DNA of 56,390 nucleotides from an uncultured Flavonifractor sp. (GCA_947649225.1 CANSQX010000002.1:1-56390), one strand, 5' to 3'; shown: positions 33,290 to 41,891, numbered from the stretch's first letter. Notes: generated by a model not told the origin, from the letters alone. Made by a program: numbers and translations.

Positions 33290-34054
33290 TCAGTCGTAAA
33301 ACGCGGGGGCAAATTTCAGGGTGCCCACCTGAGCCGGCTCGTGGCCCAGGAGAACCAGGGCTCCCTGTTCCCGCAGGGTACGCAGGCGGTCAATGGCGAT
33401 CATACCGGCCTCGGTGCTCCACAGATGTCCGCCGGGGGCGTCGCGCCCGTCGATCTGCTCCTTCAGGCTGGCGGCGTCGGCGGCGATGACAAGCTTGCCG
33501 GAGTTGGGCAGGTTGACGATGACCGACTGGTGGCCGCGGCTGTGGCCGCGGGTATCCATACAGATCACGCTGCCGTCGCCAAAGACGTCATACTCCACGT
33601 TGTCCTCCAGCTCCAGGTAGTTGAAAAAGCGGGTGTTTTTGTAGTCGTCAAAAATATATCCGCAGCCGCCGGGATTGCGATCCTTGGGAAACCACGCCTC
33701 CTTCAGCTCCTCCCGGCGGACGATGAAGGTGGCCTTGGGCAGGTTCTCCATCGCGCCGGCGTGGTCGGCGTGCAGGTGGGTCATGATGACGTATTTGACA
33801 CGCTCGGGGTCATAGCCCAGTTTGGCGAGCTGTCGATCGATGCGGCACTCGGGCTCGTCCCGGGTATCGGGCTTCATCCAGTCGGGGAAGTGCTCGTAGG
33901 AGAGACCCGTATCCACCACGGCCAGCCCGTCCGGGTGGTCGATGACATACATGGGGACTGGGATTTTGATGAGCTCGTTGACCCCGTGGCCCGGAGTGAT
34001 CCGGGACTTGTCGGGGTTGAAGAGAACGCCGCCGTAGAGAATATAAAATTTCAT
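33290..34054 (-). CDS. MBL-fold hydrolase, N-acyl-homoserine-lactonase-like (second)
   Basis: A 254-aa metallo-beta-lactamase-fold protein with zinc motif IMTHLHADHAG, GHSRGHQSV, an AADAASLKEQ aspartate and the C-terminal LLGHEP histidine. It is only distantly similar to the MBL protein at the other end of the island, so the two are probably not a recent duplication. Its ATG overlaps the flavoprotein stop as ATGA. A lactone- or ester-opening role in the pathway is inferred. Confidence 0.87.
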   Translation of the reverse strand: MKFYILYGGVLFNPDKSRITPGHGVNELIKIPVPMYVIDHPDGLAVVDTGLSYEHFPDWMKPDTRDEPECRIDRQLAKLGYDPERVKYVIMTHLHADHAGAMENLPKATFIVRREELKEAWFPKDRNPGGCGYIFDDYKNTRFFNYLELEDNVEYDVFGDGSVICMDTRGHSRGHQSVIVNLPNSGKLVIAADAASLKEQIDGRDAPGGHLWSTEAGMIAIDRLRTLREQGALVLLGHEPAQVGTLKFAPAFYD

Positions 34055-35598
34055 GGATACCGCTCCTTTTCGTGTTTCAAACCGCGGCCGACGGCCCCCC
34101 GGCGCTGCCCGCGCAGATAAGCGGCGGCAACGTTTGCCGCAGTCCTGCCTGAGTTGCAGTTGTTTGCATTACAGGAGGCCGGAATACTGATGGTATAGGT
34201 CTCCCGATAGAGCTCACAGCTGTCGGCCCCGATGGCGTAGAGGCCGGGAATGGGCTGCTCCGCCTGGTTCAGCACCTCCATTCGGGTATTGGTATGGATG
34301 CCGCCTATCGAACACATATAGGTGATATTATGGCGGAATATATAGTACGGAGCCCTGATCAGCGGCACCAGGTAGGGCGGGGATTTGCCGAACGCACGGT
34401 CATCGCCCGCTTCACAGTATGCGTTGTAGGTCCTCAGAGTGGCTGAGAGCGTATCCGCATGCAGCCCCATCGCCGCAGCGCACGCCTCAATGGTATCGCA
34501 GACCGCGATGTCGGTCCCCTTGTAGGCGGCCACAACCGCCAGAATTGTGGATTTTAAGCCGGGGGTCATGCGCTCAACCGCGTCCAGGCCATTGCAGTCA
34601 ATGATAGCGTAGGATTCTCGCTGCGTCTCCACGGCGTTGGCCTGACAGCCGCTGGTCTCCAGTGCGCAGTCCTCCCGGGCAAAGCGCACAGCGTCCTGAT
34701 TGACCCACATAGCCGGACTCTCACAGGTGAGGAACCGGAGAATCGTGTCGCCGAGGGGAGCCAGTCCCTTTGTACCCACGCCGCAGAGGAAGCAGCACGT
34801 TTGGCTGATATCCCGGGCGCCCGCCGCCGCCGCCATATTCAGTCCGTCGCCCATATGCCCGGGGCCGCCTGCGTACGCAATCCGGCTGCGGTTCTTGCCG
34901 CGCTGAACCAGCATATCCAGGTTCCCCGCGTAGCCGCCGCTTGCCAGAATTACGGCCCTGCACCGGATTTCCACGCAGCCTCCATCCTCCTGGGTTGCGT
35001 AAATACCCGCTGCCGCGCCGTCCTTCATGATGAGCTTCCTGCCGCGCGTGCCCATCAGGAATTCCGCGCCCTGCTCCACTGCCCTGGCATGAAGGGCCTT
35101 GATGAAGCCGTACCCCCGCTTGCCGGCAAACCAATGGAAGCCTGGAATATGGCCAAACGCATGATAGCAATCTACCACGCCGCTGAACGGCACCCCGTTA
35201 TCAATCAACCATTGCAGGTTTTCAGCCGAGCGGTCATACAGATCCTTCCAGAAGGTGGCGTCGATCCGGTAATTGAAGAAGGCGGCTTCTCTCGCAAACA
35301 GATCCTTAAAATGAATGGAAATCCCTTCTGCCTGCTGCATCGCGGACCCGCAGGCGAACATTCCTTCCGTCATAAGACCGTTGCCGCCGACGAACCGGTT
35401 GACCTCCAATACAAGCACCTTGTCTCCGTTTGCGCCGGCCTGCACGGCCGCACACAGTCCGGATGCACCGGCGCCGACAATCACGATGTCCGTATCAAGA
35501 ACCTGGGTCGGCGTATCGGCCCGGGCCTGCTCCCCCGCCGGAGCAAGGGTCCCCGGGGCGGCTTCAGCACTGCACGTGCTGTTGATGGTGCATTTCAT
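34051..35598 (-). CDS. FAD-dependent oxidoreductase, fumarate-reductase flavoprotein-like
   Basis: A 515-aa flavoprotein of the fumarate reductase/urocanate reductase/ketosteroid dehydrogenase superfamily. An N-terminal leader of about 35 residues without a clear TAT or Sec signal precedes DIVIVGAGASGLCAAVQAG. VGGNGLMTEG, VILASGGYAGN and the C-terminal GGIHTNTRMEVL plus IPGLYAIGADS follow. The usual C-terminal heme or FMN domains are absent. The ATG is chosen because GGGGGAG lies 6 nt upstream; the open frame continues further 5' but looks noncoding. It overlaps the next gene by 4 nt. Likely reduces or oxidises a C=C bond in an acid. Confidence 0.87.
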   Translation of the reverse strand: MKCTINSTCSAEAAPGTLAPAGEQARADTPTQVLDTDIVIVGAGASGLCAAVQAGANGDKVLVLEVNRFVGGNGLMTEGMFACGSAMQQAEGISIHFKDLFAREAAFFNYRIDATFWKDLYDRSAENLQWLIDNGVPFSGVVDCYHAFGHIPGFHWFAGKRGYGFIKALHARAVEQGAEFLMGTRGRKLIMKDGAAAGIYATQEDGGCVEIRCRAVILASGGYAGNLDMLVQRGKNRSRIAYAGGPGHMGDGLNMAAAAGARDISQTCCFLCGVGTKGLAPLGDTILRFLTCESPAMWVNQDAVRFAREDCALETSGCQANAVETQRESYAIIDCNGLDAVERMTPGLKSTILAVVAAYKGTDIAVCDTIEACAAAMGLHADTLSATLRTYNAYCEAGDDRAFGKSPPYLVPLIRAPYYIFRHNITYMCSIGGIHTNTRMEVLNQAEQPIPGLYAIGADSCELYRETYTISIPASCNANNCNSGRTAANVAAAYLRGQRRGAVGRGLKHEKERYP

Positions 35599-35796
35599 CC
35601 GTTTCTCCCCCATCTGTTGCATGCTGCAATGGGAACTGCGTTCCTGATTGTGTGTTGTGTGGTTCACATTAGACGTAGTAAAACAGCTCCTGGTACAGGA
35701 TCTGTCCCTTGGACCCATGATCAATTTGTCGGACCGGTGGGAAAAAGCATGGGGGAATCCCTGTACGGCCATTCCCTATGATGCTTTCCGGCTGAG

Positions 35797-37134
35797 TCAG
35801 GCAAACCAGCTCAAGGTGGGATAACCGACCGCAAGCAGAAGAATAAAGAGGATCAGCATATACAGAGCCCCCTGCTTGAAGAAGTCCTTCTTCCGAACCC
35901 AGCCGGTCTCACACTGGCCATAGGCCAGGGCGGCGTTGGCAGAGGCGGAGGGCAGAAGGATGCCAAACTCGCCGGCGTGGGTGATCATGACCAGCAGAGC
36001 GATGCCGCTGTAGGCCAGCTTGTCGCTCATCATGCTGATCACGGCGGTCAGAACTACGCCGACGACCATGCCGTCCAGGAAGTTCGTTCCAAGGATCGCA
36101 ATCAGAATGAGCACCGCATAGCAGGCGAAGGGGCCCATGTTGGTGATTGGGGCCACCAGGTTGGTGAAGAAGGCGCTGATACCCAGGGACTGGTCCGTCA
36201 GGGAGCCGCAGAGCACCATCAGGGCGGCTACCATGGCCAGGATGGACCAGAACACGTGCTTGGAGAGGATCTCCTGGAAGCTGACGAAGGGGGTGCCGTC
36301 CTGATTGCGGATAGCCATAGCGATGAAGAGCACTGCGAAGCAGGCCCCGATGGTGCCAAAGCCGCCGATGAAGCCGCCCACAGGGATGAAGGAGGGCAGG
36401 AGCACCAGGACCACAAAGAGAACCAGCAGGACCAGGGAGATCGTATGGGGCTTCTCGAACCTGGGCGCTTCAGTGGCCTTGTAGTTCAGCAGGGGGGTAA
36501 CATCGGGCCGGAAGAGGAAACGCATGGCCAGAGTCTGGAGCAGAGCCAGGCCCACACAGAGGGCGAGGGATGTGACGATATAGGCGCCTACGTTATAGGT
36601 TGCGTCGCCGCCGGCGGCGGCGTAAACGCTGAGGTTCGTGGCCCAAACCATGCTGAAGGGCATGGCCGTGGTGATAAGGCCGCTGAGGGCGGTGATACCG
36701 ATGATCATCATGGCAGGCCACTTATCGGTTTTCTTGAAGCCGACGGACTCGGCAATGTTGATGATGACGGCCCAGAGGACGATCTCAACGGGCATGGGGG
36801 TGATAAACAGGGAGGGGATCAGGGTGGCCAGCAACAGCAGGAAAGTGAGCCGCCAGGGATGGCCGTTGGCCCACTTGGCGCCGGCGATCTTCTGGGCCAG
36901 AATCCTGGCCAGACCGGTCTGCTGCATCATGCCGCCGATGATCAGCAGGCCCAGGAGCATCGGCACCACGAAGTTGCCGCAGGCGGAGACAATGGCGTCC
37001 TGCGCCGAGATGTAGCCGGTGAGGGCCAGGAAGAACAGCGCGCCGATGGCGGGAAAGGCCGCGTCCTCCATACCGACGATGCCGTAGATCAGGGCGATCA
37101 GAATGCCCAGGATCCTCATGCCGGTATTGGTCAT
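35797..37134 (-). CDS. SLC13-type carboxylate permease (N-terminus apparently frameshifted)
   Basis: A multi-pass membrane protein of 445 aa in this frame with about ten or more hydrophobic segments. SLC13/DASS-like features include the gate-like ITALSGLITTAMPFSMVWATN and a C-terminal GILLPSASANAALAYG. It likely imports di- or tricarboxylates for the island. The ATG here lacks a ribosome-binding site. The preceding bases encode the expected first helix in another frame with a proper AGGAG site, offset by a run of seven C. With six C the two join as a 476-aa protein. This is a frameshift, a phase-variable tract or a sequencing error. Confidence 0.85.
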   Translation of the reverse strand: MTNTGMRILGILIALIYGIVGMEDAAFPAIGALFFLALTGYISAQDAIVSACGNFVVPMLLGLLIIGGMMQQTGLARILAQKIAGAKWANGHPWRLTFLLLLATLIPSLFITPMPVEIVLWAVIINIAESVGFKKTDKWPAMMIIGITALSGLITTAMPFSMVWATNLSVYAAAGGDATYNVGAYIVTSLALCVGLALLQTLAMRFLFRPDVTPLLNYKATEAPRFEKPHTISLVLLVLFVVLVLLPSFIPVGGFIGGFGTIGACFAVLFIAMAIRNQDGTPFVSFQEILSKHVFWSILAMVAALMVLCGSLTDQSLGISAFFTNLVAPITNMGPFACYAVLILIAILGTNFLDGMVVGVVLTAVISMMSDKLAYSGIALLVMITHAGEFGILLPSASANAALAYGQCETGWVRKKDFFKQGALYMLILFILLLAVGYPTLSWFA

Positions 37135-37140
37135 GGGGGC

Positions 37141-37225
37141 AATGGGGGGGCACGACCCAGAAAATGAGAATCATAACAAGCGAGATGATACCGTGGATGA
37201 TATGCTTCTTTGTCCGTGTATGCAT
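37141..37225 (-). other. Out-of-frame N-terminal coding segment of the SLC13 permease
   Basis: From an ATG with AGGAG 9 nt upstream this frame reads MHTRTKKHIIHGII and a hydrophobic helix to WVVPP. It then leaves frame at C7 (plus-strand G run 37144-37150). Removing one C continues into IAPMTNTGMRILGI, the expected SLC13 N-terminus. Confidence 0.75.
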
Positions 37226-37313
37226 GACATTCATCTCCTATCTTTATAATCTCTCTTTTCACATGTTGCCGCTGGCGTTTGCACAAACACGCTGCCGCTG
37301 AGCGAGGCGGTTC

Positions 37314-37516
37314 TTACTGTACGGCCAGCAGGCCGCCGTCCAGATTGTAGTGCACGCCGGTGATCTGCACGCCGGCGGGAGAGCTGAGGTAGACGCACAG
37401 GGCGCCAATCTCCAGCGGCTCGCCAAAGCGGTGGCAAGGCAGGCTGCTGGTAATCTCCTCCAGTACCTCGGGAGGGAGGTCCCTGTCCAGCGCGGAGTTG
37501 AGGTCGACCAGGCGAT
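37314..37516 (-). pseudogene. Remnant of a short-chain dehydrogenase/reductase (C-terminus only)
   Basis: About 65 codons encode a recognisable SDR C-terminus: CHRFGEPLEIGALCVYLSSP, then ITGVHYNLDGGLLAVQ and stop. The Rossmann GxxxGIG motif and the catalytic Ser-Tyr-Lys part are missing upstream, where the frame continues into unrelated sequence. It lies about 90 bp upstream of the permease in the same direction and may be a decayed first gene of the island. Confidence 0.8.
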
Positions 37517-38116
37517 TTTCTCGCTCTGCTTTGTGACGCGCAAGGGAGCCTCTATTCCTCCCAGTATCAAGCTGTTTGAGGAATTTTATACGGCTCCCCC
37601 CACTCGAAACGATGAGGGTACCGGTATCGCTTAGCGGTGTGCGGAACGTGCGCTTCTCTGTGGGAGGGTTGCTTATACTCCAGCTTATCCGCTGCAACTC
37701 CCTGAAACCTGGGCAGGCATAAGAGACGGACATCCTGAACCAATCAGCCAGTTCAATCCTATCATCCTAATGAATCGCTGATATACTGGTATCGCTCCGT
37801 GTTTGGGATTTTGAAAACAACCTGTACCATGGCTTCTGAATCGCGTCTGCACAAGATCAAGTGACACCGGCAGTCTGATTGATAGCCTTTTGGTGCAAAT
37901 GGGCGTTTGCTTGATCCGCTTGGCCGGGGGCGTGGACAGCATCATCGTTCCGATCACAAATGTAATGACGGCTTCCGGCTCCGGCATAGTATTTGTTCCA
38001 CCGCATATTTTTTGTTTCCGCGCTGATCACTGCCATAATGATGCTCCCCTTCGAGTCGTATGCAAGTTTTTCCCGCATTCTCGACTCGAGGGGGAGCATA
38101 TCATCTGCCAAATAGC
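37517..38116. other. Island boundary region without a credible gene
   Basis: Six hundred bases between the SDR remnant and the tRNA terminator. Short open frames (up to about 113 codons) show no family features. An inverted repeat CGAGTCG/CGACTCG lies near 38054-38092. No integrase or intact insertion sequence is visible. Confidence 0.6.
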
Positions 38117-38156
38117 AAAAAAGAGGGCCTCCGAATTCTCTCATTCGAAGGCCCTC
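38117..38156 (-). terminator. Terminator of tRNA-Gln
   Basis: Stem GAGGGCCTTCGAAT pairs with ATTCGGAGGCCCTC (one mismatch) and is followed by T6 on the minus strand, about 60 nt after the tRNA 3' end. Confidence 0.85.
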
Positions 38157-38216
38157 GATAGGGTAGGTTGAAAACACTAGGTTTTCAGGCGATATCATGT
38201 TTTCGACCTATTAGTC

Positions 38217-38290
38217 TGGCAGCCGGAGAAGGATTCGAACCCTCACAAACAGAGTCAGAGTCTGTCGTGCTACCCTTACACAATCCGGCT
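38217..38290 (-). tRNA. tRNA-Gln (anticodon CUG)
   Basis: The acceptor stem AGCCGGA/TCCGGCT is followed by discriminator G and an encoded CCA. The anticodon stem ACAGA/TCTGT encloses loop CTCTGAC, giving anticodon CTG. The T loop reads GGTTCGAATCC. All cloverleaf arms are present in 74 nt. It has its own strong promoter and terminator. Confidence 0.96.
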
Positions 38291-38320
38291 ATATACTGCA
38301 TAACTGTAAGCGCAGGATTT

Positions 38321-38348
38321 ATTATACCAAAGAGAACGATTTTGTCAA
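38321..38348 (-). promoter_or_regulatory. Promoter of tRNA-Gln
   Basis: TTGACA, 16-bp spacer and TATAAT on the minus strand: both hexamers are consensus. Confidence 0.92.
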
Positions 38349-38425
38349 TAGGAATTTTGAAAAAAACGGGGAAAAAAACGGGGAGCAGCCGCGAAAATTC
38401 TGCCCTGTGCTCTACGGAGCGTAGG

Positions 38426-38455
38426 TTGCGCCTTGGCGTGGGGCTGTGGTAGGAT
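38426..38455 (+). promoter_or_regulatory. Candidate promoter of the HTH-desulfoferrodoxin gene
   Basis: TTGCGC, 18-bp spacer and TAGGAT. A small palindrome CTACG-GAG-CGTAG (38412-38424) lies just upstream of the -35 and could be an autoregulatory site. Confidence 0.4.
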
Positions 38456-38474
38456 CGCAGGCGGAGGTGAGACC

Positions 38475-39080
38475 ATGAATCAATATGTAACAGGGGCCGC
38501 CATCAAGCGGCTCCGGGAGAGCCGGGGCCTGACCCAGGCCGCGCTGGCCGGCCGTCTGGGCGTGAGTGCCAAGGCGGTCTCCAAGTGGGAGACCGCCCGG
38601 GGCTATCCCGACATCACCCTGCTGGAGCCCATCGCCCAGGCGCTGAACGTCTCGGTGATTGAGCTCCTCTCCGGGGCGGATATCACCAACCGGAACAGGG
38701 CGGGCAATATGCGCCGGTCCCGGCTGTACGTCTGCCCTGTGTGCGGGAATCTCCTGCACGGTATGGGGGAGGCCCTGGTGAGCTGCTGTGGGGTGCAGCT
38801 GCCCCCGCTGGAGGCCGAGGAGCCCGACGGGGCCCACGCCGTCCGCCTGGAGCAGGTGGAGGACGAGACCTTTGTGACCGTCTGCCACGATATGACCAAG
38901 ACCCATTTTATTTCGTTCCTGGCCTTTGTGTCCGCCGACCGGCTGGAGCTGGTCCGGCTGTATCCGGAGGGCCCGGCCCAGGCCCGTATGCACCTGCGGG
39001 GCGGCGGAACCCTGTACTGGTACTGCAACCGGCATGGCCTGATGGGCCAGCGGATCGGATGGCCCGCCCCGGGCGGCTGA
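38475..39080 (+). CDS. XRE-family HTH protein fused to a desulfoferrodoxin-like domain
   Basis: A 201-aa fusion. Residues about 8-62 are an XRE helix-turn-helix (LRESRGLTQAALAGRLGVSA, KAVSKWETARGYPD). Residues about 84-112 match the desulforedoxin-type iron site, VCPVCGN ... SCCG (Cys87, 90, 104, 105). Residues about 120-190 match superoxide reductase centre II: His121, His138 in CHDMTKTH, His144, and Cys184/His187 in YCNRHGLM. All ligands of both centres appear present. GGAGGTGA precedes the ATG. I infer a redox- or superoxide-responsive transcription regulator; direct superoxide reductase activity is possible. Confidence 0.9.
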   Translation: MNQYVTGAAIKRLRESRGLTQAALAGRLGVSAKAVSKWETARGYPDITLLEPIAQALNVSVIELLSGADITNRNRAGNMRRSRLYVCPVCGNLLHGMGEALVSCCGVQLPPLEAEEPDGAHAVRLEQVEDETFVTVCHDMTKTHFISFLAFVSADRLELVRLYPEGPAQARMHLRGGGTLYWYCNRHGLMGQRIGWPAPGG

Positions 39081-39109
39081 CCCGGTTTTGCCGGCTCACA
39101 CATAAGAAA

Positions 39110-39146
39110 GCGGCAGGAGCGCCCGTGCTTTGGCCGCTCCTGCCGC
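39110..39146. terminator. Hairpin between the HTH-desulfoferrodoxin and P-ATPase genes
   Basis: A 12-bp stem GCGGCAGGAGCG/CGCTCCTGCCGC with a 13-nt loop lies between convergent genes. U tracts are short on both sides, so termination is plausible but not certain. Confidence 0.55.
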
Positions 39147-39244
39147 CGCTTTAGCCGCCCGCCGCCTGGCCTGGCAGCGCGGGGACGGGGATCTGCAAGG
39201 TCCGCGCCACCGCTCCATCCATGGTGTAACGGCACGGTGTCCGG

Positions 39245-41863
39245 TCATGCCTTTTTGGCAATGATTTTCCAGAGCTGAATACCCAGGGTGGGAAGCGCAG
39301 CCAGCAGGACGGCTGCGCCCAGCTGGCCGGGGGTAAAGGGACTGACCGAGAAGAGCCGGGTCAGCCCGGGCACAAGGAGTACGGCGGCCAGCAGGACCGC
39401 TCCCGCGGCGAAGGCCCCCAGACTGGCCCGGTTGGAGGCCAGCCCCAGGCGGAGCAGGGGGGCCTCGCCCCGGCAGTTGAAGCCGTGGAAGAGCCGGGCC
39501 AGGGTGAGGGTGGCAAAGGCCAGGGTGGAGGCCAGCCCGGCCCCGCCGTTGGGGGCGGAGAGCCCCAGGGCGAAGGCGGCCAGAGCGGCGGCGGCGATGC
39601 ACCCCCCGTAGCCCAGCACCCGGAGCAGCAGCGCCCGGTTCAGGATGGGCTCCCCGGGGTCCCGGGGCTTCTGGTCCAGCAGCCCCGGCCGGGCGGGCTC
39701 CAGGCCGATGGCGACGGCGGGCAGGGAGTCGGTGATCAGATTGATGAAGAGCAGGTGGACCGCCGCGAAGGGCATGGGCAGCCCCAGCAGCGAGGCGATC
39801 ACCACGCATAAAATCCCCGCCATGTTGCCCGACAGCAGAAAGAGCACCGCGTTCCGGAGGTTGGCATAGACCCCCCGGCCGTTGACCACCGCCTGAACGA
39901 TGGTGGCGAAGTTGTCGTCGGCCAGGATCATGGCGGCGGCGTCCTTGGAGACCTCGGTGCCCGTGATGCCCATGGCCACGCCGATATCGGCGGCCTTGAG
40001 AGCCGGGGCGTCGTTGACCCCGTCGCCGGTCATGGCCACCACGCGGCCCTGCCGCTGCCAGGCCTCCACAATCCGTATTTTATGCTCGGGAGATACCCGG
40101 GCGTAGACCGAAATCCCCGCCAGACGCCGGTCCAGAGCCTCGCCGTCCAGGGCGTCCAGCTCGGGGCCGGACAGGGCCTCGTCCCCCGGCCGGAGAATGC
40201 CCAGCTGCTCCGCAATAGCGGCGGCCGTCCCCTTGTGGTCCCCGGTGATCATGATGGTGCGCACCCCGCCCCGCCTGGCGCCGGCCACCGCCTGGATGGC
40301 CTCCGGCCGGGGGGGATCCACCATGGAGATCAGCCCGATAAAGGCATACTGGTCCTCGTCCTCCGGGGTGAGGGGCCGCACAGCGTCCAGGGTCCGGCAG
40401 GCGAAGGCCAGCACCCGCAGGCCCCGGGCCGACAGCTCCCGGTTGACCTGGACGATGGCCGCCCGCCGCTCCTCCGTCATGGGGACCGGCCCCGCCGCCG
40501 TCAGCAGGGAGACCGACCGCTCCAGCAGCACGTCCATGGCCCCCTTGGTGTACAGGGTGGGGACCCCCTCCAGGTCGTGGAGGGTGGACATGAGCTTCCG
40601 GTCCGAGTCGAAGGCCAGCTCCCCCAGCCGGGGGTGCTGGCGGCGGTAGGCATTCTCCTCCACCCCGTAGCGGTCCCCCAACAGCACCAGGGCCACCTCG
40701 GTGGGGTCGCCCACGGCGGTCCCGTCCTCCTCGGTGGCGTCGCAGGCCAGGACGGCGGCCTGGAGCAGCCGCCGGTGGGCCGGATTGGCCAGATCCAGGG
40801 CCCCATCCTCCAGCAGCGCCCCGTCCGCATAGACCTGCCGGGGGGTCATCCTGTTCTGGGTCAGGGTGCCCGTCTTGTCCGAGCAGATCACCGACACCGC
40901 CCCCAGGGTCTCCACCGCCTTCAGGTCCTTGATGATGGCGTTCTGGCGGGCCATTTTCCGGGTGCCCATGGCCTGGACAATGGTGACAATGGAGCTCAGG
41001 GCCTCCGGAACGGCGGCCACCGCCAGGGCCACCGCAAACATCAGGGCGTCCAGCGGGGGATTTTTGTGGAGGAGGGCCAGCAGAAACACCGCCCCGCAGA
41101 TCCCGACAATGAGGACGGCCAGCCGCTTGCTGAACTGGTCCAGGGACTGCTGGAGGGGCGTCTTCCGCTGCCGGGTCCGGTTCATCAGGGCGGCCACCCG
41201 GCCCAGCTCGGTGTCCATGCCGGTGCCGGTGACCAGGAGTACCCCCCGGCCATAGGTCACCAGGGCGCCGGAGAAGGCCATATTGACCCGGTCGGCCAGG
41301 GCCGCGTCCGGGTCGGAGAGGGGGGCGGCGGTCTTCTCCACCCCCTCGCTCTCGCCGGTGAGGGCGCTTTCGTTGACCTTGAGGGCGGCGCTCTCCAGGA
41401 TCCGCCCGTCGGCTGCGGCCAGATCTCCGGCCTCCAGCAGCACCAGGTCGCCGGGGACCACCTGAGCGGCGGGGATCTCCAGCCGGGTACCGTCCCGGAG
41501 CACCTTGGCCGCCGGAGCCGACATGGCCCGCAGGCTCTCCAGGGACTGCTCCGCCTTGACGTGCTGCACCGTGCCCAGTACCGCGTTGAGCAGGAGCACC
41601 GCCAGGATCACCAGGGTGCTCTCCCCGCTGCCTGTCAGGGCGGAGATGGCCGCAGCCAGCAGCAGAATCCCCACCATCAGGTCCTTGAACTGCCCCAGAA
41701 AAACCAGGAGCACCGGGGGCCGCTTCTCCCTGGCCAGGGCATTGGGGCCGAAGCGCTCCAGCCGCCGGGCGGCCTCCTCCCCGGTGAGTCCGGAGACGCC
41801 GTCGCTCTCCAGAGCGGCCAGAGCCTCCTCCGGCGTCAGGGTGTGCCAGTGTCTGGGTTCCAT
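39245..41863 (-). CDS. Cation-transporting P-type ATPase (Ca2+/SERCA-PMR1 type)
   Basis: An 872-aa P2-type ATPase exporting Ca2+ or a similar cation. It has an N-terminal cation-ATPase domain, the actuator TGES loop, AAVPEAL in TM4, the phosphorylation motif SDKTGTLTQN (Asp329), the hinge TGDGVNDAPALKAADIGVAMG, and a C-terminal TM bundle. The TM4 PEAL motif fits the IIA group. The ATG at codon 3 of the open frame is chosen on GGAG spacing. It is controlled by a perfect promoter with a palindrome in the early transcribed region. The ion is inferred. Confidence 0.93.
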   Translation of the reverse strand: MEPRHWHTLTPEEALAALESDGVSGLTGEEAARRLERFGPNALAREKRPPVLLVFLGQFKDLMVGILLLAAAISALTGSGESTLVILAVLLLNAVLGTVQHVKAEQSLESLRAMSAPAAKVLRDGTRLEIPAAQVVPGDLVLLEAGDLAAADGRILESAALKVNESALTGESEGVEKTAAPLSDPDAALADRVNMAFSGALVTYGRGVLLVTGTGMDTELGRVAALMNRTRQRKTPLQQSLDQFSKRLAVLIVGICGAVFLLALLHKNPPLDALMFAVALAVAAVPEALSSIVTIVQAMGTRKMARQNAIIKDLKAVETLGAVSVICSDKTGTLTQNRMTPRQVYADGALLEDGALDLANPAHRRLLQAAVLACDATEEDGTAVGDPTEVALVLLGDRYGVEENAYRRQHPRLGELAFDSDRKLMSTLHDLEGVPTLYTKGAMDVLLERSVSLLTAAGPVPMTEERRAAIVQVNRELSARGLRVLAFACRTLDAVRPLTPEDEDQYAFIGLISMVDPPRPEAIQAVAGARRGGVRTIMITGDHKGTAAAIAEQLGILRPGDEALSGPELDALDGEALDRRLAGISVYARVSPEHKIRIVEAWQRQGRVVAMTGDGVNDAPALKAADIGVAMGITGTEVSKDAAAMILADDNFATIVQAVVNGRGVYANLRNAVLFLLSGNMAGILCVVIASLLGLPMPFAAVHLLFINLITDSLPAVAIGLEPARPGLLDQKPRDPGEPILNRALLLRVLGYGGCIAAAALAAFALGLSAPNGGAGLASTLAFATLTLARLFHGFNCRGEAPLLRLGLASNRASLGAFAAGAVLLAAVLLVPGLTRLFSVSPFTPGQLGAAVLLAALPTLGIQLWKIIAKKA

Positions 41864-41891
41864 CTGCATCTCCGCCTTCTGTCTGTCGTTA

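Noticed and set aside
21677..34054. A quorum-quenching system based on two lactonase-like MBL proteins
   Set aside because: The two proteins are not close paralogues and both sit in a carboxylate-catabolism operon, so a metabolic role is more economical.
37685..38198. Two overlapping minus-strand frames between the SDR remnant and tRNA-Gln
   Set aside because: No recognisable domain, they start within or just after tRNA sequence and cross its terminator; probably noncoding.
38217..38240. tRNA-Gln 3' end as an attachment site with a second copy at the far end of the island
   Set aside because: I looked for the 3'-end sequence near 21-22 kb and elsewhere and did not see it, and no integrase gene is present.
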